Source: Selenomonadaceae bacterium
GTDB taxonomy: Bacteria > Bacillota > Negativicutes > Selenomonadales > Selenomonadaceae
Assembly: GCA_022773425.1 (NCBI GenBank)
Contig: JALFBM010000020.1
Coordinates: forward strand, 1-64,000
Length of the DNA stretch: 64,000 nt
Direction: 5' to 3'
Shown here piece after piece: positions 56,480 to 64,000 of this stretch (its first letter is position 1; each line of letters starts with the position of its first letter). Position numbers and translations under genes: made by a program. Below the pieces are notes generated by a model, which saw only the letters and a program-made list of their open reading frames with translations, made no database searches and had not been told where the DNA came from.

Positions 56480-57831
56480 TGCGCGTGTCCCTCCTTTGCT
56501 GCTTCTTCGTCGAGGGCCGCTACCATTTCGTGGAACAGGCGGTGCACCGCGGCGAAGCCGAACGGCTGCTGCGGTTGATCCCAGGGAACAGCGGCAATGC
56601 CCGGGTGGTAGTATGCCGCGTCTTTGCCGAGCGCGAGCGTGATGCCTGACGCCGCAGCGTCGTAGGCGGTCATCGTCGGTGAGAGATTCGTGTAGACCCG
56701 CGTCTGCGGGCTGAGTTTTGCGAGCGCCTGGATATACGCGTAGTCCTGCGGCGATGGGTTCGCGAAGATTTCATCGACCGTCAGGCCGTAGCGGGTGAGG
56801 GCGAGGGCAAGGTCGAACGGATTGGCGTCGAGTCGGCTGCCTACGGCGATGTGCACATCGCCGTAGAGGCGTTGGAAAAGGCGCGCGTGCTGCAGAAGCG
56901 CGGTCTTCGGTGCGCCGAGCATCGGTCCGATGTTCTTAGCCTCTGGCGCCAGAATCGAGCTGAGGGCCAGATATTGGTGCTCAATTTTATCGGCTTGATA
57001 CGTTCTCGTGAGTTCGATGGAGGGGATACCGAGGTCCTTTTCCAGGCGCCTTGCCGCGTCCCGCGCTTCCGGATTCAGCACGAGGTTGAAATTGGCCTGC
57101 GCCATCTGCAGGAAGGATTCGTAATCAGGACAGGTGCTGATCTCGCGGATCCGGCGGAGCCCGATGGACCGGAGGAAAGGGAAGAATTCCGTGTCTCGGT
57201 CAAGAGGCGTGAAGTAGCCGAGAATGTTGCAGGCCGCCGGGTCTTTTTTCGCTTTTTCCAGAAGGGAATACATGGATTCCCGCACAGCGGCCATCGGCGG
57301 GTGGATGCCGTCGCGCGTCAGCGCGTACATGTAGCACGGGCGGACGCGTACCCCTGCGCGTGCCTCTGCCTTCCGCGCGACGCGTTCCATATCCGTGCCG
57401 AGCAGTGCATCGACGCAGGTCAGGCAAAGCATGACGACGGAGGGTTTCTCCTTTCGGCTGTTTACAAACCGTTCTACGGCCTCCGGTATCTTGCGGAGAT
57501 GCGCACCGGTGACGATATCCTTTTCGTCGAGTTCGTAGAACGCGAAACGCTCGCCGAATGGAACGTCGTCCCTTGCGCCGGAAAGCGCCGCGGTATTTCG
57601 CCCGCAGCAGCCCGGCGAGAGCAGGAGCTCGATGGAGCCGGGGACTGAGAGCGCGGCGCGCTTCACACCGAAGCCATCGGCACCGGGGGAGTTGAAGTCG
57701 AGTGCGGCCGGTGAATTCCAGATGAGATGCGTGTCGAGCTGGAATTCCTCAGGGATATCTTCGCGCCCGCGCTTTGCCAGTTCCCGCACGGTCTGATACC
57801 ATGGCACGCGCGTTTTTGTATCCTTTGCCAT
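56476..57831 (-). CDS. Nitrogenase component 1-like protein (protein D)
   Basis: The 451-residue first gene of the operon is a nitrogenase-superfamily protein. Cysteines C75 and C76 (SPGCCGRNT) and C136/C139 (LCLTCVDALLGTD) and the DEKDIV loop resemble NifD cluster-ligand positions. It is paralogous to protein A by STCPDYESFLQM. The long in-frame extension to 58308 was rejected; ATG at 57831 has ggaggag seven bases before. D and C overlap by four bases and are likely partners. Confidence 0.82.
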   Translation of the reverse strand: MAKDTKTRVPWYQTVRELAKRGREDIPEEFQLDTHLIWNSPAALDFNSPGADGFGVKRAALSVPGSIELLLSPGCCGRNTAALSGARDDVPFGERFAFYELDEKDIVTGAHLRKIPEAVERFVNSRKEKPSVVMLCLTCVDALLGTDMERVARKAEARAGVRVRPCYMYALTRDGIHPPMAAVRESMYSLLEKAKKDPAACNILGYFTPLDRDTEFFPFLRSIGLRRIREISTCPDYESFLQMAQANFNLVLNPEARDAARRLEKDLGIPSIELTRTYQADKIEHQYLALSSILAPEAKNIGPMLGAPKTALLQHARLFQRLYGDVHIAVGSRLDANPFDLALALTRYGLTVDEIFANPSPQDYAYIQALAKLSPQTRVYTNLSPTMTAYDAAASGITLALGKDAAYYHPGIAAVPWDQPQQPFGFAAVHRLFHEMVAALDEEAAKEGHAQ

Positions 57832-57894
57832 ATCCTTACTCCTCCACCGGAAAGAAAATATTGGTGTAACCGCTTTCCTAATGATTCTGTACTT

Positions 57895-57923
57895 ATTATA
57901 ATCGTTTTTCGGAGAATTTACCA
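57895..57923 (-). promoter_or_regulatory. Candidate promoter of the nitrogenase-like/hyp operon
   Basis: A minus-strand TATAAT (plus positions 57895-57900), with a poor -35 (TGGTAA at 57918-57923) 17 bp upstream. It lies about 64 bases before the start of protein D. The weak -35 box may mean regulation by an activator. The rest of 57832-58035 shows only AT-rich leader and the VOC ribosome binding site. Confidence 0.4.
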
Positions 57924-58035
57924 TAGGAACAACAAGAAAATTTCGAGAAGAAGCAGGGATAAAACATAAAATGTGGAATAAAGCAAGAGGTTGGAGTTTC
58001 TGAATTTTTTGGAGAACTTTGGAGGTGCAGCTCTT

Positions 58036-58389
58036 ATGAAAACCTATTTGGAACACACCGTCGTACCTGTGGCGGATTTGAATTGGAGCTTGAAATTCTT
58101 TGCCGATGTTTTTGGCATGACGGAGAAGCGGCGCAAGGAGAATACGCCGCGCGGCACGCAGGTCTGGCTTACGGGCGGCCTGCAGCTCGTCGAGCGCAAG
58201 GCAGCTGGCGCAGATGAGACCGATGGCGGCTGGAACCATCATCTCGGCCTCATGGTCAGCGACCTCGAGGCGGCGACCAAGGCCGCGCTTGCCGTACCGG
58301 GGGTCCATCCTATCGAGGGCCAGCCGGCGAAATGGGTCGAGCTCCCGGACGGGACGGTCCTTGAGCTGTTCCAGGCGCCGAAGGACTGA
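58036..58389 (+). CDS. VOC (glyoxalase/bleomycin resistance) family protein
   Basis: A 117-residue single VOC domain: LEHTVVPVADLNWSLKFFAD begins with one metal-type His, GWNHHLGLMVSDLEAA holds the next, and ELPDGTVLELFQ has the terminal Glu. A metal-dependent lyase, isomerase or ligand-binding role is possible. ATG at 58036 follows ggaggtg. Transcribed away from the nitrogenase-like operon, together with the aldo/keto reductase 45 bases downstream. Confidence 0.8.
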   Translation: MKTYLEHTVVPVADLNWSLKFFADVFGMTEKRRKENTPRGTQVWLTGGLQLVERKAAGADETDGGWNHHLGLMVSDLEAATKAALAVPGVHPIEGQPAKWVELPDGTVLELFQAPKD

Positions 58390-58434
58390 GAATCGGCGGC
58401 TTGCTTACTGTGTAGGATATGAGGAGAATTTTTT

Positions 58435-59586
58435 ATGCAAATTCCTGAGAAAAAACTCGGCTTTGGTTTCATGCGAATGCCGCTTACCGATCCGAATGAC
58501 CAGAAGGCGGTGGATATGCCGCAGCTGGAGAAGATGGTCGACACTTTTTTCGCACGCGGCTTTACGTATTGCGATACTGCCTGGATGTACCACGATTTCA
58601 TGAGCGAGGAGATTGTCGGCAAGGCCGTTGTTGACCGCTATCCGCGCGATGCGTTCACGATCGCCACGAAGATGCCGGATATGATGCTCAAGCGCGAAGG
58701 CGAAGCCGAGGAGATTTTCGAGAAGCAGAAGGAAAAGCTGCATACGGATTTTTTTGATTACTATCTCGTGCACGATATGAACAGCGTGAACTACAAGATT
58801 GCGCAGAAATACCACGTGCTCGATTTCGTACAGAAAAAGCGCGCGTCCGGCGAGATCCGCTGCCTCGGTTTTTCCTTCCATGATTCGGCGGATGTTCTCG
58901 AACGGATTCTCGACGAGAACCCGTATTTTGAGTTTGTGCAGCTGCAGATCAACTATCTGGATTGGGAGAGCGCGGGCATTCAGTCGCGCCTCTGCTACGA
59001 GACCTGCGTGAAGCACGGCAAGAAGGTTATCGTCATGGAACCGGTCAAGGGCGGCACGCTGGCAAAGGTACCGCCCGAAGTGGAGCAGATATTCAAGAAG
59101 GCACATCCGGACTGGAGCCCCGCGGAATGGGCCCTGCGCTTCGCGGCGACGCCAGAGCACGTCATGGTCGTGCTGTCCGGCATGAGCAATCCCGCGCAGC
59201 TCGAGGAGAACACGGGATTCATGCAGGACTTCGAGCCGCTTTCCGCGGAGGATTGGGACACGGCGCTGCGTGCAGGCGAGATGATCCGCAAGACCATTGA
59301 GATTCCATGCACGGGATGTCGCTACTGCGTAGAGGCGAGCAAATGCCCAAAGGGCATCCTGATCCCCAATTATTTTTCGCTTTACAACACGCGCAAGCTC
59401 ATGCACCGGCATGATTTCTCCCCCGAGGTCGAATACTATGCGAACTATCTCTCCGAGGGGCACGGCAAGGCGTCGGCATGTATCGCATGCAAGGCTTGCG
59501 AGCGCGTCTGCCCGCAGCATATCCACATTTCCGAATGGATGCCAAAGGTCGCGGCAGATCTTGAGAACGCGAGCTTCATGAAATAA
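58435..59586 (+). CDS. Ferredoxin-type aldo/keto reductase
   Basis: The 383-residue protein has an aldo/keto reductase barrel (FGFMRMPLTDP; catalytic Tyr in CDTAWMYHDFMSE; VHDMNSV) and a C-terminal iron-sulfur part with CTGCRYC and CIACKACERVCP, typical of a bacterial AKR subfamily with ferredoxin clusters. It may transfer electrons between ferredoxin and a carbonyl substrate or serve as redox partner for its neighbours, which is inferred. ATG at 58435 follows gaggagaattttt. Confidence 0.85.
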   Translation: MQIPEKKLGFGFMRMPLTDPNDQKAVDMPQLEKMVDTFFARGFTYCDTAWMYHDFMSEEIVGKAVVDRYPRDAFTIATKMPDMMLKREGEAEEIFEKQKEKLHTDFFDYYLVHDMNSVNYKIAQKYHVLDFVQKKRASGEIRCLGFSFHDSADVLERILDENPYFEFVQLQINYLDWESAGIQSRLCYETCVKHGKKVIVMEPVKGGTLAKVPPEVEQIFKKAHPDWSPAEWALRFAATPEHVMVVLSGMSNPAQLEENTGFMQDFEPLSAEDWDTALRAGEMIRKTIEIPCTGCRYCVEASKCPKGILIPNYFSLYNTRKLMHRHDFSPEVEYYANYLSEGHGKASACIACKACERVCPQHIHISEWMPKVAADLENASFMK

Positions 59587-59650
59587 AGCGGCGAAGGGAT
59601 GCCGTTTGGGAACACAGAAAACAGTATAGTTACCATGGAAAAAGGGACGG

Positions 59651-59686
59651 AAACAGTATAGGCATGCGAGGTCTATGCTGTTTTTT
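59651..59686 (+). terminator. Terminator after the aldo/keto reductase gene
   Basis: Stem aacagtatag / ctatgctgtt with one G-U pair, followed by six T. Confidence 0.8.
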
Positions 59687-59819
59687 GGTAATGAGAGTAC
59701 TTTGTGTAGGATTTTGAGGACAAGAACGGGAACCGTTTCATGTCGAAATATGCGCCGGAGAAGATGGAACTTGCGACGCGCGTTAATCGGGCGAAGTGAA
59801 AAAAGAAACGTGCAGACGA

Positions 59820-59850
59820 AAAAATCCCCAGTTTGGCCGGGGATTTTTTC
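59820..59850. terminator. Bidirectional terminator before the nifH-like gene end
   Basis: Stem aaaatcccc / ggggatttt with nine-base loop and T run; serves the minus-strand nifH-like gene that ends at 59878. Region 59690-59819 holds nothing clear. Confidence 0.85.
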
Positions 59851-59877
59851 GTCGGTGGTCAAGCCATCGATATATCG

Positions 59878-60639
59878 TTATTTGGATGCGTTTTCCGCGA
59901 GAAGGTTTTTCGCAAGCGTCTGGAAGGTCTGGCTGATGGGGAGGGATGCGTCGCCTTCGATGACGGTCTTTCCCAGTTCCTCGTAGTTGTTGATGGCATC
60001 GGAGCGTGGGATGTCCGCGAGGATCTCGAGGTGGCGCGCGCGCGCGAAGGCCTCGACCTTTTCGCGCTCGTCCGGGACGTTGCGGCGGTTCAATACAATA
60101 CCGCGGACCTTGGCGTAGCCGCGGTCCTTGAAGTTTTCGACGGCGGAGGCGATGTTGCCCGCCGCGTAGAGCGCCATCTTTTCTCCACTCGTGACGATCA
60201 GGACATCTTCGGCGTAGCCCTCTCGGATCGGTGCAGCAAAACCGCCGCAGACGACATCGCCGAGCACGTCGTAGAGCACGACATCCGGCTGAAATTTTTC
60301 AAACAGCTCGAGATCCTCGAGCAGTCCGAATGTCGCGACGATGCCGCGGCCCGCGCAGCCGAGCCCCGGCGTCGGGCCGCCGGTCTCGATGCAGAGAATA
60401 CCGTGGTAGCCTGTTTTTGAAATCTGCGCGAGATCCGTCGGCTCCCTGTCGTATTCGCGCAGATAACCCATCACCGACATCAGCGGCTCGCCGCCTAACA
60501 GATTGATGGTCGAGTCCGCTTTCGGGTCGCAGCCGATTTGGATGACGCGTTTTCCGAGACTGGCGAATGCCGCCGCGAGATTGGCGGTCAACGTTGACTT
60601 GCCGATACCGCCTTTGCCGTACACAGCGAGTTTTAACAT
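59878..60639 (-). CDS. NifH-like Fe protein (nitrogenase-superfamily reductase)
   Basis: A 253-residue dimeric ATPase of the NifH/BchL/CfbC family. The P-loop [16 protein letters not shown], both cluster cysteines (GLGCAGRG and [13 protein letters not shown]) and the switch DVLGDV are intact, so it should carry a 4Fe-4S cluster and donate electrons with ATP hydrolysis. Arg after the first Cys (site of ADP-ribosylation in NifH) is kept. It is 30-40 residues shorter at the C-terminus than NifH. ATG at 60639 follows aaaacaggaggcatatgcc. It is the only Fe-protein gene in the window and probably serves A/B and C/D. Confidence 0.92.
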   Translation of the reverse strand: MLKLAVYGKGGIGKSTLTANLAAAFASLGKRVIQIGCDPKADSTINLLGGEPLMSVMGYLREYDREPTDLAQISKTGYHGILCIETGGPTPGLGCAGRGIVATFGLLEDLELFEKFQPDVVLYDVLGDVVCGGFAAPIREGYAEDVLIVTSGEKMALYAAGNIASAVENFKDRGYAKVRGIVLNRRNVPDEREKVEAFARARHLEILADIPRSDAINNYEELGKTVIEGDASLPISQTFQTLAKNLLAENASK

Positions 60640-60674
60640 GGCATATGCCTCCTGTTTTATCGTAATTCCCTTCT

Positions 60675-60703
60675 ATTATACTTACTCGGACGGGACTTTT
60701 CCA
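60675..60703 (-). promoter_or_regulatory. Promoter of the nifH-like gene
   Basis: On the minus strand TGGAAA (60698-60703), 17 bp spacer and TATAAT (60675-60680), about 36 bases before the start codon. Confidence 0.65.
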
Positions 60704-60774
60704 GCCCCGCATCAAGTGTGCGGCAAAAATCTTTTCTTTTTCCGGATTTTTGACAAAAATGCTTTCCTTTTGTC

Positions 60775-60803
60775 TTGACAGGGGAGATTTCTTATGCTAT
60801 AGT
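60775..60803 (+). promoter_or_regulatory. Promoter of rpoB
   Basis: TTGACA at 60775-60780 and TATAGT at 60798-60803 with 17 bp spacing, oriented away from the nifH-like promoter. It starts a leader of about 135 nt. Confidence 0.8.
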
Positions 60804-60833
60804 TTATGACTACAGGAAAATGCATAGGGATAA

Positions 60834-60889
60834 GTGCGCGCAAATGGAGTGAAGGAGTTAGTATCGTCTGCCCGCGTCTATTTGCGTGC
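60834..60889 (+). promoter_or_regulatory. Leader hairpin of rpoB mRNA
   Basis: gcgcgcaaat (60836-60845) and atttgcgtgc (60880-60889) can pair over ten positions with one G-U, enclosing 34 bases, and four T follow. It might act as an attenuator of rpoB transcription or as a stabiliser. Only sequence complementarity supports it. Confidence 0.3.
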
Positions 60890-60946
60890 TTTTATGTTCT
60901 ATCTTTCAAGAAGTTATGGTACAAATCAGGCTAAGGGGTGAAGGAT

Positions 60947-63900
60947 TTGTTATTTAATCCTGTGCCGGTAGGCAAGAGAACCAGGTATAGCTACGCCAGA
61001 ATCAAGGATGTCATGGAGATGCCGCATTTGCTGGATATCCAGCGGAACAGCTACCAGTGGTTCCTCGATGAGGGACTGCAGGAAATCTTCCGCGATATCT
61101 CGCCAATCCAGGATTTCTCAGGCAATCTGGTCCTTTCCTTCGAGAGTTTTTCGCTGGGAGAACCGAAGTACGATCTCGATGAGTGCAAGCAGCGCGATAC
61201 GACGTATTCTGCGCCGCTTCGCGTCAATGTACGTCTGATCAACAAAGAGACGGGCGAGATCAAGGAGCAGGAAGTCTTCATGGGCGACTTCCCGCTGATG
61301 ACCGATACGGGCACGTTCATCATCAATGGTGCGGAGCGTGTCATCGTCAGCCAGCTCGTCCGTTCCCCGGGCGCCTACTACGGTGAGGAGATTGACCCGT
61401 CGGGCACAAAGCTCTACAACGCGACGGTCATTCCAAACCGCGGTGCATGGATTGAGCTTGAGACCGATACGAACGGTGTCGTTTCGGTTCGCATTGACCG
61501 CACGCGTAAGATGCCGGTGACGTACTTCATCCGCGCACTCGGCTACGATACCGATGAGGACATTCTGAACCTCTTCGGCAACGACCCGCGTATCCTGAAC
61601 ACGCTTGATCCGTCGGTCGATAAGGTCAAGACGCACCGCGAAGCGGTCATTGAGATCTACCACCGCCTGCGTCCTGGCGAGCCGGCGAACGAAGACAACG
61701 CGCAGCAGCTGCTGAACTCGCTCTTCTTTGATCCGAAACGCTACGATCTTGCGACGGTCGGCCGGTACAAGCTCACGAAGAAGCTCGGCTGGAAGCGCCG
61801 TATCCTCGGCAAGGTCCTCGCCGATCCAATCGTCAATCACGAGACAGGGGAGATCGTCATCCCGCAGGGTGAGGTCGTCACGAACGATATGATCGACGCG
61901 ATCGATGATGCGGACGAGAAGAAATTCTTCGGGGACGGGCTCATCGAAATTTACGCCCTGCAGAAGGACGGCAGCCGCCTCAAGATGCTCTGCTCGCCGA
62001 CGCGCGATATCTACGACCGCACGATCGCGAAAGAGGACATCATCGCCTCGATCAACTACCTGCTGAACCTCATGGACGGTGTCGGCCGCACGGACGATAT
62101 CGATCATCTCGGAAACCGCCGCGTGCGCGCGGTCGGCGAGCTGATGCAGAACCAGTTCCGCATCGGCCTTTCGCGCATGGAGCGCGTGGTCCGCGAACGC
62201 ATGACGATCCAGGACGTCGATGTCATCACGCCGCAGGCCCTGATCAACATCCGCCCGATCGTCGCGGCGGTCAAGGAGTTCTTTGGCTCCTCCCAGCTCT
62301 CGCAGTTCATGGACCAGCACAACCCGCTGTCCGAGCTCACGCATAAGCGCCGCCTGTCGGCTCTCGGCCCGGGCGGTCTCTCCCGTGAGCGCGCAGGCTT
62401 CGAGGTCCGCGATGTCCACAACTCGCATTACGGCCGCATGTGCCCGGTCGAGTCCCCGGAAGGTCCGAACATCGGTCTGATCGGTTCGCTGGCAACGTAC
62501 GCGCGCGTCAATCAGTTCGGCTTTATGGAGACACCGTATCGCCGCGTCGATAAAGCGAACCACCGGGTGACCGATGAGGTCCGCTACATGACGGCGGACG
62601 AGGAAGATGATCTTGTCATCGCGCAGGCGAACGAACCGCTCGACGAGAACGAATGGTTCGTCAACGAACGCGTCACGGCGCGCTTCCATGAGGAGACGAG
62701 CCTGCACAACCGCGACAAGGTCGACTACATGGACGTTTCGCCGCGCCAGGTCTTCTCGATCGCAACGGCGATGATCCCATTCCTCGAAAACGATGACGCG
62801 AACCGCGCCCTGATGGGCGCGAACATGCAGCGCCAGGCCGTTCCTCTGCTCCGCACACAGGCTCCGCTCGTCGGTACCGGCATGGAGTACAAGGCGGCTT
62901 GCGACTCCGGCGTCATGATTCTCGCGAAACACGCTGGCACGGTCGAGCGCGTAACGGCGGACTACATCGATGTCCGTACGGAAAACGGCGATCTCGACCA
63001 CTATAAGCTGCAGAAATTTGTCCGTTCCAACCAGGGCACCTGCATCAACCAGGTCCCGATCGTATACAAGGGCGACAAGGTCGCGCCGAAGCAGCCGATC
63101 GCCGATGGCCCGTCCACGGATCACGGCGAACTCGCGCTCGGCTATAACATCATCGTCGCTTACATGCCTTGGGAAGGCTACAACTACGAGGATGCTGTTC
63201 TCCTTTCCGAGAACCTCGTCAAGCGCGACCTCTACACCTCTATCCATATCGAGGAGTACGAGTGCGACGCGCGCGACACGAAGCTCGGCCCGGAGGAAAT
63301 CACGCGTGATATTCCAAACGTCGCGGAAGAAGCACTGAAGGATCTCGATGAGGACGGTATCATCTCGATCGGCGCCGATGTGCGTCCTGGCGATATCCTC
63401 GTCGGCAAAGTCACGCCGAAAGGCGAGACCGAGCTCACCGCCGAGGAGCGCCTGCTCCGCGCCATCTTCGGCGAGAAGGCGCGTGAGGTCCGCGATACCT
63501 CGCTGCGCGTACCGCACGGTGAGATGGGCAAGATCGTCGATGTGAAGATCTTCAGCCGCGAGAATAACGATGAGCTCCCGCCAGGCGTCAACCGCCTCGT
63601 GCGCGTCTATATCGCGCAGAAGCGCAAGATTTCCGTCGGCGATAAGATGTCCGGCCGTCACGGCAACAAGGGTGTCGTCTCGCGCATCATGCGCCAGGAG
63701 GATATGCCGTTCCTGCCGGATGGCACGCCGGTCGACCTCGTGCTGAATCCGCTCGGCGTTCCGTCCCGTATGAACATCGGACAGATCCTCGAGGTGCATC
63801 TCGGCATGGCGGTCAAGGTCATCGGCCAGCGCATCAAGGACGGCGATCCGACCATAGAGAAGGATCTGCGCGATGCGGGCTATGATTTCGAAAAATACGG

Positions 63901-64000
63901 CATGCCGAAACCGGATGTCGCGGGTGTCCACATCGCGACCCCGATTTTCGATGGCGCGCGCGACAACGATATCGCCCGCACCATGCAGGCGGCCGGCGTC
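60947..64000 (+). CDS. rpoB: DNA-directed RNA polymerase beta subunit (5' part)
   Basis: The first 1018 codons of the beta subunit are present and the gene continues past the window. It opens [20 protein letters not shown] and includes the fork loop region ([20 protein letters not shown], the rifampicin pocket), [17 protein letters not shown], and [17 protein letters not shown]. The rifampicin-pocket residues appear wild type. I chose TTG at 60947, seven bases after aagggg; a GTG at 60938 is possible. Unlike the common order, no rplL precedes it; instead it is divergent from the nifH-like gene. Confidence 0.95.
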   Translation, partial: MLFNPVPVGKRTRYSYARIKDVMEMPHLLDIQRNSYQWFLDEGLQEIFRDISPIQDFSGNLVLSFESFSLGEPKYDLDECKQRDTTYSAPLRVNVRLINKETGEIKEQEVFMGDFPLMTDTGTFIINGAERVIVSQLVRSPGAYYGEEIDPSGTKLYNATVIPNRGAWIELETDTNGVVSVRIDRTRKMPVTYFIRALGYDTDEDILNLFGNDPRILNTLDPSVDKVKTHREAVIEIYHRLRPGEPANEDNAQQLLNSLFFDPKRYDLATVGRYKLTKKLGWKRRILGKVLADPIVNHETGEIVIPQGEVVTNDMIDAIDDADEKKFFGDGLIEIYALQKDGSRLKMLCSPTRDIYDRTIAKEDIIASINYLLNLMDGVGRTDDIDHLGNRRVRAVGELMQNQFRIGLSRMERVVRERMTIQDVDVITPQALINIRPIVAAVKEFFGSSQLSQFMDQHNPLSELTHKRRLSALGPGGLSRERAGFEVRDVHNSHYGRMCPVESPEGPNIGLIGSLATYARVNQFGFMETPYRRVDKANHRVTDEVRYMTADEEDDLVIAQANEPLDENEWFVNERVTARFHEETSLHNRDKVDYMDVSPRQVFSIATAMIPFLENDDANRALMGANMQRQAVPLLRTQAPLVGTGMEYKAACDSGVMILAKHAGTVERVTADYIDVRTENGDLDHYKLQKFVRSNQGTCINQVPIVYKGDKVAPKQPIADGPSTDHGELALGYNIIVAYMPWEGYNYEDAVLLSENLVKRDLYTSIHIEEYECDARDTKLGPEEITRDIPNVAEEALKDLDEDGIISIGADVRPGDILVGKVTPKGETELTAEERLLRAIFGEKAREVRDTSLRVPHGEMGKIVDVKIFSRENNDELPPGVNRLVRVYIAQKRKISVGDKMSGRHGNKGVVSRIMRQEDMPFLPDGTPVDLVLNPLGVPSRMNIGQILEVHLGMAVKVIGQRIKDGDPTIEKDLRDAGYDFEKYGMPKPDVAGVHIATPIFDGARDNDIARTMQAAGV

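Noticed and set aside
56476-58308. A 610-residue version of protein D
   Set aside because: The extra N-terminal 159 residues run antisense through the VOC gene and a promoter region, whereas ATG 57831 has a strong binding site.
59740-59799. A 19-codon ORF (MSKYAPEKMELATRVNRAK)
   Set aside because: No good ribosome binding site or promoter; it lies between two terminators and is too short to support by itself.
47711-60639. A true molybdenum nitrogenase (nif) cluster
   Set aside because: No nifB, nifE/N/V, or molybdenum or homocitrate genes, and the component 1 proteins are too divergent to be NifD or NifK. Nitrogen fixation is not supported.
61118-63931. A 937-residue minus-strand ORF opposite rpoB
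   Set aside because: It is a shadow of the rpoB coding strand caused by high GC; the sequence is Arg/Asp/His-rich with no domain.

Overview
The window is a high-GC stretch of a bacterial chromosome, and I read it as a Negativicutes of the Selenomonas type (Firmicutes with an outer membrane). The evidence is indirect. Gene order from 10.9 to 25.1 kb (mfd, yabN-type methylase, divIC, yabR, tilS, hprT, ftsH, coaX, dus) follows the Bacillus/Clostridium order. The sporulation genes that sit inside that order in Bacillus (spoVT, spoVB, yabP, yabQ, spoIIE) are absent. A Gly T-box leader, type III pantothenate kinase, RNase Y with YmdB, Hfq after MiaA, and large flagellins also fit a motile asporogenous selenomonad. 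Species cannot be named from this sequence alone.

Layout. 0-0.45 kb: short direct repeats, an alternating purine/pyrimidine tract, and a promoter with a 22-codon ORF. 0.4-6 kb: a DUF4127 protein facing away from an iorA-iorB-phenylacetate-CoA ligase operon (aryl-pyruvate oxidation). 6-10 kb: a HIT protein and T-box-controlled glyQS. 10-27.7 kb: housekeeping run from mfd to a rhodanese-TtcA fusion, including the first ftsH. 27.8-30 kb (minus strand): DUF438 protein and thiamine pyrophosphokinase. 30-40.6 kb: UPF0173 hydrolase, miaA, hfq, dut, a GltD-like oxidoreductase, rny, ymdB, PHP hydrolase, a P-loop protein with an Asp23-like tail, and a second ftsH.

40.6-45.6 kb holds two flagellin genes. 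The first would encode about 973 residues but is split by a run of eight G, which fits phase variation or a sequence error. A 9-bp hairpin lies between its Shine-Dalgarno sequence and its start codon. The second carries an internal HEFTH zinc-protease domain and is a flagellinolysin-type filament protein. 45.6-47.7 kb: a long imperfect inverted repeat, a YgjP-type metalloprotease-fold protein, an MgtC/SapB protein and a small unknown protein.

47.7-60.7 kb is the most unusual region. One minus-strand operon, with mostly overlapping genes, runs NifD/K-like, NifD/K-like, hypF, hypC, hypD, hypE, NifD/K-like, NifD/K-like, small membrane protein. A NifH-like Fe protein gene lies upstream on the same strand with its own promoter. 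Between them, on the opposite strand, are a VOC protein and a ferredoxin-type aldo/keto reductase. The four NifD/K-like proteins form two paralogous pairs, like the catalytic plus scaffold pairs (DK and EN) of nitrogenase. The Hyp proteins make the Fe(CN)2CO unit of [NiFe] hydrogenases, yet no hydrogenase subunit and no hypA or hypB is present in the window. I infer a nitrogenase-like reductase whose cofactor may use Hyp-made CN/CO iron; this is a hypothesis. The window ends inside rpoB, which has its own promoter and is divergent from the nifH-like gene.
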